Source: Desulfuromonadales bacterium (GTDB lineage: Bacteria; Desulfobacterota; Desulfuromonadia; Desulfuromonadales; BM103). From it: a stretch of DNA of 6,946 nucleotides. The position numbers and the translations under genes are program-made. Positions 1 through 5,017 of this stretch are shown here, piece after piece (positions within the stretch are counted from its first letter, which is position 1; the number at the start of each line of letters is the position of its first letter). The notes beneath the pieces are model-generated. The model was not told the origin of the DNA and did no database searches. It saw only the letters and a list, made by a program, of their open reading frames with translations. The DNA is taken from the NCBI GenBank assembly GCA_029859485.1, contig JAOUDB010000141.1:1-6946 (forward strand). Reading direction: 5' to 3'.

Positions 1-701
1 TCGAGCCAGGCGTAAACTTTTTGCGCCGTGAAAGGTTCCGGGATACCCATGTCCAACAAACGTCCGGTGCGTTGCTGATAAACACTCTCCACGATCAGCC
101 CCATGGTTTCCGAACGAACCGCCTCCAGCAGGTAGACGAAAAACTCCGGGGAAAAGCTCTGCAGCACATCAAGCAGCTTTTCAAACAGCTTGGCACTGTT
201 CTCGGAATAGTAGGAGATCTCGTAGCCGCCATCACGCTTCTTTGCATCAATGCGGGCGTCGCTGTTCTCATCGGCTTCCGGTCCCGAGAGAATATCCATT
301 TCGGCCTTGAAGATCAGAACAAGCTGCTCAAAGTTCATCTGCTGGAGAACATCGAAGACCTTCTCTTCTTCGCCTTGCAAAAGAGTGGTCAGCCAGCGAT
401 GTGTTTTGTCGGAGTTGAACTGGTCACCCTCCCAGCAATCGAGATCAATGAAGCCACTCCATTGTTCCGGAGTTGCCAGGCTCAACAGCTCAGGCAAATG
501 CTCAGGGCCACGCTCCACTGCCAGGAGATAGACTTCCTGTGCGGGGAGTTGAGCCATTAGCTCGGCACCATCGGGTGAGTCAAGCAGCAATTCAGTCTTT
601 TGTCGCGCGTCCAGACAACGCAAGACATCGATCTGCTCAGCAACTGTTAATTGCGAAAAGTCATTGATATTTATACTGAGCACAGAAGGCTTGATGGCCA
701 T
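1..701 (-). CDS. DUF6178-like protein, N-terminal part (C-terminus cut by window edge)
   Basis: An open frame of 233 codons runs from an ATG at 699-701 to the window edge with no stop. It begins MAIKPSVLSI and is preceded by a GGAG ribosome site eight bases upstream. The translation is acidic, leucine-rich and helical. Segments such as LPAQEVYLL and, near residues 77-93, TPEQW..FIDLDCWEGD resemble the helical repeats of DUF6178 proteins of Geobacter and relatives. Near the end of the visible part, RTGRLLDMGIPEPF also fits that family (usually R-LAD-GFPD). There is no signal peptide or membrane segment, so it should be cytoplasmic. The function of the family is unknown. Family assignment is from memory of its sequence pattern and is fairly secure; the missing C-terminal part is to the left of the window. 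Confidence 0.75.
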   Translation of the reverse strand, partial: MAIKPSVLSININDFSQLTVAEQIDVLRCLDARQKTELLLDSPDGAELMAQLPAQEVYLLAVERGPEHLPELLSLATPEQWSGFIDLDCWEGDQFNSDKTHRWLTTLLQGEEEKVFDVLQQMNFEQLVLIFKAEMDILSGPEADENSDARIDAKKRDGGYEISYYSENSAKLFEKLLDVLQSFSPEFFVYLLEAVRSETMGLIVESVYQQRTGRLLDMGIPEPFTAQKVYAWL

Positions 702-838
702 GGTCTGACTCCACTTGAGTTTAATAGGGAGCACAACTTAATCTATGTGTGGGTGCGGGTCAAGTTTACATCAAAATAAAGGATAACGGGAAAGTTGATG
801 ACGACCGGAGCCTATCAGCAAATGTTGTAACGCAACGA

Positions 839-872
839 ATCTCTGAGATGAGTTAGGGAAAGAGATATCTCT
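839..872. promoter_or_regulatory. Paired ATCTC/GAGAT palindromes upstream of the sugar dehydrogenase gene
   Basis: Two inverted repeats of the same half-site lie just upstream of the coding start at 890. The first is ATCTC-T-GAGAT (839-849); the second is the perfect 12-base palindrome AGAGATATCTCT (861-872). Shared half-sites about two helical turns apart look like an operator for a dimeric regulator, or a hairpin in the 5' leader. No convincing -35/-10 pair is visible next to it. Function is inferred only from symmetry. Confidence 0.3.
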
Positions 873-889
873 GTATCGTGAGGTCGATC

Positions 890-2086
890 ATGAAGCGAAA
901 AATCATAACCGGATTAACCCTTTCCACCTTAGTGATATTGTTGTGGGCTCTGGCTGCCTGCGGTGACCGTGGCAGCAGCGATAGCGGAGCAGCCCGCAGC
1001 AACAGCACCGATGAGACTCAAGCCACTGAACCAACATCGGTCGACCCGAGATATGTTGTCCTCAGCGACCGGCTTGTTCGCCCCTGGGGACTCGCCTTTC
1101 TGCAAGATGGTCGCATATTGGTCACCGAGAAACGCGGGCGCATGGTGATTCTGAGTGCTGAAGGCACAACCGTGCAGGAAGCTTTGACTGGCTTACCTGC
1201 GGTCGCCGACGCAAGTCAGGGCGGGCTCCTCGATGTTACGCTTGATCCGGACTTCACAACCGATCCATGGATCTTCTGGACTTACGCCGAACCCGGCACC
1301 GGTGCCGAACTGGGGCTCGCAGGCACGGCCGTCGCACGTGGTCGACTCATCGGCAGCAGCTTGAATGATGTCGAAGTGATCTATCGCCAAAAGCCCAAGG
1401 TCACTGGCGGCGGTCATTTCGGATCACGCATCGCCTTTCGCAGCGACCGGACTCTCTACGTCACTTTAGGCGAGCGCCAGAAGTTCACTCCGGCGCAGGA
1501 CCTTACCACCACTCTTGGCAAAGTCATTCGCATCAATCGCGACGGCTCGATCCCTCCAGACAATCCATCAATCATCGGCTCAGAACCCGAGATCTTCAGC
1601 TACGGGCATCGCAACCCGCAAGGTGCGGCAATCCGCCCGGGCGGTGATGAGCTGTGGGTGAGCGAGCAGGGGCCCCAGGGCGGGGACGAAATCAACAAGA
1701 TCGTTGCGGGCGGCAACTATGGCTGGCCAGTGGTGAGCTACGGCTGCAACTATGGTGATCCGGTCAGTGATGCTTGCCATATAGGCGGAGGCGTCCATGC
1801 GCCGAATTATATCGAGCCTGTCAGCTATTGGGTGCCAGTCTCCATGGCCCCTTCCGGGATGATCTTCTATACAGGAGCCGGTTTTCCACAATGGAAGGGC
1901 AACCTGTTTGTAGGAGCGTTGGTCGGAACAGCCCTCTGGCGGGTCGAACTCAACGAAGATCAAGAAGTGTTGCGGGAACGTTTATTCTTTGAACCCAACG
2001 AGCGCATCCGGGATGTTGGACAAGGTCCGGACGGTTGGATTTATCTGCTTACAGATAGTGGCAAACTTGTGCAGATTCGGGACTGA
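890..2086 (+). CDS. Lipoprotein PQQ-dependent aldose (glucose/sorbosone-type) dehydrogenase, YliI/Asd-like
   Basis: The 398-residue product begins with a lipoprotein signal: MKRK, a hydrophobic stretch, then the lipobox LAAC with Cys24. The residue after Cys24 is Gly, so outer-membrane sorting is expected under the E. coli rule. The rest is a six-bladed beta-propeller of the glucose/sorbosone dehydrogenase family, which oxidises aldoses with PQQ and calcium in the periplasm. Family signatures are RPWGLAFL..GRILVTEK.GR (about 64-84), GGLLDVTLDPDF, TGGGHFGSRIAF with the likely catalytic His176, FSYGHRNPQG (about 236-245), SEQGPQGGDEIN, GGNYGWP, and RIRDVGQGPDGWIYLLTD at the C-terminus. ATG at 890 is chosen because GAGG (880-883) lies six bases upstream; a GTG at 878 in frame would add four residues and has a worse site. 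Length fits E. coli YliI (about 370) plus the lipoprotein leader. It stands alone, divergent from the DUF6178-like gene. Whether this organism makes PQQ cannot be seen. Confidence 0.88.
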   Translation: MKRKIITGLTLSTLVILLWALAACGDRGSSDSGAARSNSTDETQATEPTSVDPRYVVLSDRLVRPWGLAFLQDGRILVTEKRGRMVILSAEGTTVQEALTGLPAVADASQGGLLDVTLDPDFTTDPWIFWTYAEPGTGAELGLAGTAVARGRLIGSSLNDVEVIYRQKPKVTGGGHFGSRIAFRSDRTLYVTLGERQKFTPAQDLTTTLGKVIRINRDGSIPPDNPSIIGSEPEIFSYGHRNPQGAAIRPGGDELWVSEQGPQGGDEINKIVAGGNYGWPVVSYGCNYGDPVSDACHIGGGVHAPNYIEPVSYWVPVSMAPSGMIFYTGAGFPQWKGNLFVGALVGTALWRVELNEDQEVLRERLFFEPNERIRDVGQGPDGWIYLLTDSGKLVQIRD

Positions 2087-2109
2087 GCAGACGACAGTGC
2101 CTGCTTTTT
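2087..2109 (+). terminator. Possible weak terminator after the sugar dehydrogenase gene
   Basis: Immediately after the TGA stop, GCAG (2087-2090) can pair with CTGC (2101-2104). One A·C mismatch and two more pairs extend the stem inward, and TTTTT follows. The stem is short and imperfect, so this is tentative. An alternative is GCCTG (2099-2103) pairing with CAGGC (2114-2118), which has its T tract in the loop. Confidence 0.3.
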
Positions 2110-2161
2110 CTGACAGGCTAAATCGGCTTATTTCGACAGGATAAAACTTTTAACACAACTT

Positions 2162-2317
2162 ATGAAACATCCTATTTTTGCAAGTCTTGAACGAGCTGTT
2201 AAATATTGTGAACAGAGAAATGTAGTGAATCGAGACAATCTTCACCTGCAAAGATGTGCAATTATTGCATGTTACTATCGTTTAAAATGCTTTTGCTTTC
2301 CCTGTACAAAGGTCTAA
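2162..2317 (+). CDS. Possible 51-residue Cys-rich small protein (doubtful)
   Basis: A short open frame begins MKHPIFASLERAV and ends CFCFPCTKV, with six cysteines clustered in its second half. It lies between the sugar dehydrogenase gene and the sigma-54 promoter. No ribosome binding site is visible upstream of the ATG and I recognise no family. In AT-rich DNA a frame of this length can occur by chance, and the stretch also contains a palindrome that may be regulatory. Listed so the roughly 270-base gap is described; probably not a gene. Confidence 0.15.
   Translation: MKHPIFASLERAVKYCEQRNVVNRDNLHLQRCAIIACYYRLKCFCFPCTKV
2257..2269. promoter_or_regulatory. TGCAAT-T-ATTGCA palindrome, candidate enhancer site for the sigma-54 promoter
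   Basis: This is a perfect 13-base inverted repeat with arms TGCAAT and ATTGCA around one T. Its centre is about 119 bases upstream of the transcription start predicted from the sigma-54 element at 2355-2371. That is within the usual range for upstream activator sites of sigma-54 enhancer-binding proteins. The same half-site recurs singly at 2361-2366 and, reversed, at 2426-2431. The role is inferred from symmetry and distance. Confidence 0.35.
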
Positions 2318-2354
2318 CTCTTGAATAGTTCGACATTAAGTTTTGCTTAATTCG

Positions 2355-2371
2355 TTGGCATGCAATGTGCT
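2355..2371 (+). promoter_or_regulatory. Sigma-54 (RpoN) promoter of the PilZ-Nudix unit
   Basis: The sequence TTGGCATGCAATGTGCT has the invariant GG (2357-2358) and GC (2369-2370) exactly ten bases apart. It matches 11 of the 13 defined positions of the consensus YTGGCACG-N4-TTGCW. Transcription should start near 2382, leaving a leader of about 65 bases before the PilZ ATG at 2447. RpoN promoters need an ATP-dependent enhancer-binding protein; the palindrome at 2257-2269 is a candidate site. Confidence 0.75.
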
Positions 2372-2446
2372 CTATACGATATGTCTCTTCATCCCGTGCG
2401 GTTATTATACTTAAGGTTATATTGTATTGCATCAAGGAGAGCTTTG

Positions 2447-2815
2447 ATGGGGATTGATATAGATATGCCATTAACACAAGGTGCCTGCAAACGTTTGAAG
2501 TCAGAGATGCGCGTATACTACGGGCCATCCCCACAAAAGGTCCTTTCTGATTTTAGTGTTGATTTAAATACTGGCGGACTTTACCTCAAAACCGACATAC
2601 CTTTGAAAATTGATGATGATTTAATGTTGACATTTTCCCTTCCTGGCCAAGAGAAAAAGTCTGTTTCTTGCGGCGCCAGGGTCGCATGGGTCAATCAAGA
2701 GAAAAACCCACCTAAACCAGAATTGCCATCAGGTGTGGGTGTGCAATTTATAGACCTTGCACCAGAAGATTTGGCCTCAATTGCGAGTTGTTTAGACATT
2801 GAAGCCATTTGGTAG
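2447..2815 (+). CDS. TIGR02266-type PilZ-domain protein with degenerate c-di-GMP motifs
   Basis: This is a 122-residue single-domain cytoplasmic protein. The ATG at 2447 is preceded by AAGGAGAG at the right distance. An in-frame ATG at 2360 is rejected because it lies inside the -24/-12 promoter. The sequence follows the PilZ-like TIGR02266 pattern: MRVYYG (21-26), DFSVDLNTGGLYLKT (35-49), PL.I.DDL.LTFSLPG (about 52-67), a second beta segment ARVAWVN (77-83), then GVGVQFIDLAPEDLASI (96-112). Canonical PilZ domains bind c-di-GMP through RxxxR and D/NxSxxG. Here the arginines near the start are R16 and R22, which do not form RxxxR, and the second motif reads D39-L-N-T-G-G44 with Asn in place of Ser. 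Nucleotide binding is therefore uncertain, as for many TIGR02266 members. It is the first gene behind the sigma-54 promoter, 81 bases ahead of the Nudix gene. Codon use is AT-richer than the flanking genes. Confidence 0.82.
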   Translation: MGIDIDMPLTQGACKRLKSEMRVYYGPSPQKVLSDFSVDLNTGGLYLKTDIPLKIDDDLMLTFSLPGQEKKSVSCGARVAWVNQEKNPPKPELPSGVGVQFIDLAPEDLASIASCLDIEAIW

Positions 2816-2896
2816 TCTTATTCTATTTAGAAAAACACTTTCCAGCTTTTGTAGCTTCTTATTGACCTAAGTTCCGGAGAAATTGGAGGAATAACG

Positions 2897-3286
2897 ATGG
2901 CAATCAAGGTAGTGGATATTATTGTCGAGAGAAAGGGGATGATCCTCTTAACCAAAAGAGGTGATTTTTGGATATTGCCCGGTGGAGAGATCGAGCCTGG
3001 TGAAGACGAGATACAGTGTCTGAATGAAGTTGTTGCCAGTGAGATGAATGACACGGTTGCCAGTGTTTTAAGAAAACTGGAAAAAACCATCAAAGGTCCT
3101 TCTCCGGTAAGGCCTGGTGATGTCGAGGTTTCTGTCTATGTCGGTGATGTCAGTAGCGCAAAGATGTCTGACATAAAAGATTGTAATGCACATTGGTTCA
3201 GCAGGGAAAGCATACGGGCAATAAGACTTTCCAATATCACAAAGGACGTATTGGACTATTATTATTCTGAAAGGAAGGAGATGTAA
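2897..3286 (+). CDS. Nudix-fold protein with a degenerate Nudix box
   Basis: This is a 129-residue protein with a good ribosome site (GGAGG eight bases before the ATG). The N-terminal beta strands KVVDIIVERKGMILLTKRG lead to WILPGGEIEPGE (25-36), the typical start of a Nudix domain. The C-terminal half has a beta segment VEVSVYVGDV, then AHWFSRESIRAIRLSNIT, the usual HWF/helix end of the fold. Nudix enzymes hydrolyse nucleoside diphosphate-X compounds with metal bound by the GX5EX7REUXEEXGU box. Read without gaps from Gly30, this protein keeps Glu36 and Glu49. It has E44, V45, S48, N51 and D52 where R, E, E, G and a hydrophobic residue are expected. A one-residue gap restores one Glu but loses the EE pair. 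It may be a binding protein or a weak or altered hydrolase. Probably co-transcribed with the PilZ gene from the sigma-54 promoter; no terminator is seen in the 81-base gap. Confidence 0.75.
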   Translation: MAIKVVDIIVERKGMILLTKRGDFWILPGGEIEPGEDEIQCLNEVVASEMNDTVASVLRKLEKTIKGPSPVRPGDVEVSVYVGDVSSAKMSDIKDCNAHWFSRESIRAIRLSNITKDVLDYYYSERKEM

Positions 3287-3395
3287 CCTTGCGGACTGTG
3301 TCCTGGAAACCACGACTTGTGAGAAGAAAAATGGCTTATTATTGATTGATGCATTCAGGAATTTTTATAGTTAAATCAGCAACAACTTCAACAAA

Positions 3396-3716
3396 TCAAT
3401 CGATGTAACTCGAAGGGTCTCTTTTCAATTCGGGCATAGCCATTGAAACGACAAAGTGAGAAAGGAGCAGGGCGCTGACAAGAGATGTCATGACAATTGT
3501 TAATGTGCCGCTTAAGACCTCGGTGAAAACGATAAGAAAACCAAAAGAGTAGACAACAACCCCCCCTGGGATAGTCGCTTTTAGACTCTGCTTTTTTTCA
3601 GCAGGAGCTACCACAAAGTTACACCTTTTACCGCAAACCCACAAAATTCTTGTTCCGTACAAGAAGCTTACTGTTGCCGTTACAAAACAAAACATTTCAC
3701 TGACCAAGTCAAACAT
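3396..3716 (-). CDS. Small three-helix membrane protein, unknown function
   Basis: The 106-residue product starts at an ATG (3714-3716) with GAGAGG seven bases upstream and a good promoter further up. Three hydrophobic segments are visible: about 5-29 (FCFVTATVSFLYGTRILW), 47-68 (IPGGVVVYSFGFLIVF) and 72-93 (LTIVMTSLVSALLLSHFV). A basic loop of about residues 29-46 separates the first two and includes two Cys (28, 32). The tail is short and polar (PELKRDPSSYID). I recognise no family. It converges with the Nudix gene, with a 109-base gap that shows only a weak ATTGATT/AATCAAT inverted repeat and no clear terminator. A real gene is supported by promoter, ribosome site and membrane topology together. 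Confidence 0.6.
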   Translation of the reverse strand: MFDLVSEMFCFVTATVSFLYGTRILWVCGKRCNFVVAPAEKKQSLKATIPGGVVVYSFGFLIVFTEVLSGTLTIVMTSLVSALLLSHFVVSMAMPELKRDPSSYID

Positions 3717-3743
3717 AAACCAGCCTCTCGTTAGTCTTAGTTA

Positions 3744-3771
3744 ATCATACTCTGGCTTGGTCAATTGTAAA
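3744..3771 (-). promoter_or_regulatory. Sigma-70-type promoter of the small membrane protein gene
   Basis: On the minus strand TTTACA (3766-3771) and TATGAT (3744-3749) are separated by 16 bases. Each hexamer matches five of six consensus positions. The ATG lies about 28 bases beyond the -10 box, giving a short leader with the ribosome site. Confidence 0.6.
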
Positions 3772-3840
3772 GGAATTTAATCTTAAGGCATAAAGCATAC
3801 ACGTCTGGTCTACCGATCTTTTTATAAGTCACAAATGAAC

Positions 3841-3864
3841 TACCTCGCAGCAAGCTACGAGGTA
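3841..3864. repeat. REP-like hairpin 1 (stem closed by CAAG loop)
   Basis: TACCTCGCAG (3841-3850) pairs with CTACGAGGTA (3855-3864) around the tetraloop CAAG, with one C·A mismatch. The stem is bordered by a direct repeat ATGAAC (3835-3840 and 3864-3869), which could be a remnant of insertion or chance. Its core CGCAGCAAG is repeated in the next hairpin. Short stems with this core occur as dispersed intergenic palindromes (REP-like, typically mobilised by RAYT Y1 transposases). No transposase is in this window. Confidence 0.5.
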
Positions 3865-3889
3865 TGAACAGCCTACAACCTTTGCAAAC

Positions 3890-3925
3890 TCACGCAGCAA
3901 GATGCGGGGAATTGGACCCACTCTT
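3890..3925. repeat. REP-like hairpin 2 plus tail GGGGAATTGGACCC
   Basis: A second hairpin has the same CGCAGCAAG core 47 bases downstream in the same orientation. CGCA (3893-3896) pairs with TGCG (3903-3906), and mismatched outer pairs extend to T3890/G3909. It is followed by GGGGAATTGGACCC (3906-3919), a tail I associate from memory with dispersed REP-like units. The pair with hairpin 1 resembles a BIME-type arrangement. The gap 3717-3992 holds these repeats, the promoter and the terminator, and no gene. Confidence 0.45.
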
Positions 3926-3958
3926 TCGATTAAAAAAAGCTGTGAAATTCTAGAAAAC

Positions 3959-3986
3959 GGGGACATCCAATTTGTGTGATGTCCCC
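3959..3986 (-). terminator. Rho-independent terminator of the DUF4126 gene
   Basis: A perfect 9-base stem, GGGGACATC (3959-3967) with GATGTCCCC (3978-3986), encloses a 10-base loop. It lies 6 bases past the stop of the minus-strand DUF4126 gene. Read on the minus strand the stem is followed by GTTTTCT, a short U tract. It sits beside the REP-like hairpins and could itself be part of a mobile remnant. Confidence 0.6.
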
Positions 3987-3992
3987 CTCACC

Positions 3993-4616
3993 TTAAACTT
4001 CTGGCAAACGCTTAACCCTACGACCTCCGAAGAACCTCTTCAAAGAATCAAAGATCCCTTTAAGCGCCCGGATGAGAATCGGCAGAAGCCAGATCATCAA
4101 CGCCACAAACGCCACGAGCAGGACAAGAAACAACGAAGGATAATAGAGGGCTGTTAAGAGACCGCCGACAACAACCGTATCTTCTGCCAGTGATGCACCA
4201 ATGTTACTGAAAGGCTCCGGTGAAGTATTCACCAGAAGGCGCGTACTGGCCTTGGTCAGATGCGTTCCCGCCGTCACCCCACCACCGACCAGCGCAGCCG
4301 AAATAGCAATGGCCGGGTCAACATCACCAACAGCGGTTGCAGCCAGAACAGCACCGGCCGGAATTCGGATAAACGTATGCAAGGTATCCCAGGCGCTATC
4401 AACGCCTTGAATCTTGTCGGCAAAAAACTCGACACAATACATGAACCCGGCAACCCCAATGACAATAGGATTCTGGAGGACCTGCAAAGTTTCGGGCAGC
4501 GGCATATTGCCCGAAAGCCCGAGCAGGCCGAGAACGAGAATCGCCGCGTAGAGATTGATTCCGCTGGCCCAGGCCACGCCCATGGAGAGAGCGATATAAG
4601 GTAAGATCTCTTGCAT
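3993..4616 (-). CDS. DUF4126 family integral membrane protein
   Basis: The 207-residue protein has hydrophobic segments near residues 5-35, 50-63, 87-117 and 146-184, and a basic C-terminal tail (SLKRFFGGRRVKR). DUF4126 signatures are visible: DKIQGVDSAWDTLHTFIRIPAGA (about 67-89), GDVDPAIAISAALVGGGVTAGTHLTKAS (about 97-124), and the motif NTSPEPFSNIGASLAEDT (129-146). It is an inner-membrane protein of unknown function. The ATG at 4616 is the best start, but the nearest Shine-Dalgarno-like GGGAG is about 12 bases upstream, so translation may be weak. It is divergent from the 48-residue protein; the 122 bases between hold a TTGACA-GA-TGTCAA inverted repeat. It ends at the terminator at 3959-3986. 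Confidence 0.85.
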   Translation of the reverse strand: MQEILPYIALSMGVAWASGINLYAAILVLGLLGLSGNMPLPETLQVLQNPIVIGVAGFMYCVEFFADKIQGVDSAWDTLHTFIRIPAGAVLAATAVGDVDPAIAISAALVGGGVTAGTHLTKASTRLLVNTSPEPFSNIGASLAEDTVVVGGLLTALYYPSLFLVLLVAFVALMIWLLPILIRALKGIFDSLKRFFGGRRVKRLPEV

Positions 4617-4668
4617 AGTGGCAGCACACTCCCGCTATCGAGTAGAATAACTATACAGCGGTGAAAAC

Positions 4669-4682
4669 TTGACAGATGTCAA
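4669..4682. promoter_or_regulatory. TTGACA-N2-TGTCAA inverted repeat between divergent genes
   Basis: Six-base perfect arms flank two bases midway between the DUF4126 gene and the small membrane protein gene. Each arm is also a perfect -35 hexamer on its strand. On the minus strand TGTATA follows 19 bases after TTGACA, slightly long for a promoter. On the plus strand the likely -10 (TATGAT, 4704-4709) is too far from TTGACA, so no complete plus promoter is claimed. A second imperfect repeat ATGCT-CAA-AGCAT lies at 4690-4702. An operator is possible but unproven. Confidence 0.3.
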
Positions 4683-4738
4683 AGCCCGCATGCTCAAAGC
4701 ATACTATGATCGGGGCCAATCAGCAAAGGAGCCTCACC

Positions 4739-4885
4739 ATGCAAACCACATCTGAAACTGTTCTCCTTATCACGGTCTGGACATTGACCTTCTGCGGATT
4801 ATTCTTCGGAACGAAGGCTAAACTTCGTAAACGCAAGGAAAGGAAAGCGAAGGAAGAGCAGAAATCAGTGCCTAACGACGAGTGA
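4739..4885 (+). CDS. 48-residue single-pass membrane protein, unknown function
   Basis: Start chosen at ATG 4739, which has AAGGAG (4726-4731) seven bases upstream; an in-frame ATG at 4676 would add 21 residues and overlaps the palindrome at 4669-4682. The product has one membrane segment (about residues 8-24, VLLITVWTLTFCGLFFG) followed by a strongly basic and charged tail rich in Lys, Arg and Glu. This predicts an inner-membrane anchor with a cytoplasmic tail. I recognise no family. It stands alone, divergent from the DUF4126 gene and convergent with the FKBP gene. The excellent ribosome site and membrane pattern support a real small gene. Confidence 0.6.
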   Translation: MQTTSETVLLITVWTLTFCGLFFGTKAKLRKRKERKAKEEQKSVPNDE

Positions 4886-4959
4886 CTGGTCATTAAGCTC
4901 GAGCAATTGCCTTCCCTCTGCGTTTTGCGTTAAACGTTCTTTAAAAGTTATAAAAACAA

Positions 4960-4990
4960 AAGGGCCGGATGATCAAATCATCCGGCCCTT
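4960..4990 (-). terminator. Strong Rho-independent terminator of the FKBP gene
   Basis: A perfect 14-base stem, AAGGGCCGGATGAT (4960-4973) with ATCATCCGGCCCTT (4977-4990), has a CAA/TTG loop. On the minus strand it is followed by TTTTGTTTTTATAAC, a strong U tract, and it sits 27 bases beyond the FKBP stop. On the plus strand no U tract follows, so it is mainly a minus-strand terminator. The 132 bases between 4886 and 5017 hold nothing else clear. Confidence 0.85.
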
Positions 4991-5017
4991 GCTTATACAA
5001 TTTTCAACAGGAACAAT

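Noticed and set aside
21..560. Plus-strand open frame of 179 residues
   Set aside because: It lies opposite the DUF6178-like gene, which has a ribosome site, a family-like sequence and an uninterrupted minus frame to the window edge. The plus frame has no ribosome site and no recognisable sequence.
2360..2446. Upstream ATG extension of the PilZ protein
   Set aside because: The ATG at 2360 lies inside the -24/-12 promoter element, so it cannot be in the transcript. The ATG at 2447 has a proper ribosome site and the PilZ fold begins after it.
3287..3395. Bidirectional terminator between the Nudix gene and the small membrane protein gene
   Set aside because: Only a weak ATTGATT/AATCAAT repeat about 50 bases apart is present, with no compact GC-rich hairpin or U tract.
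4260..4604. Plus-strand and other-frame open frames over the DUF4126 gene
   Set aside because: They are antisense or frame shadows of the well-supported DUF4126 frame and show no membrane or domain pattern of their own.
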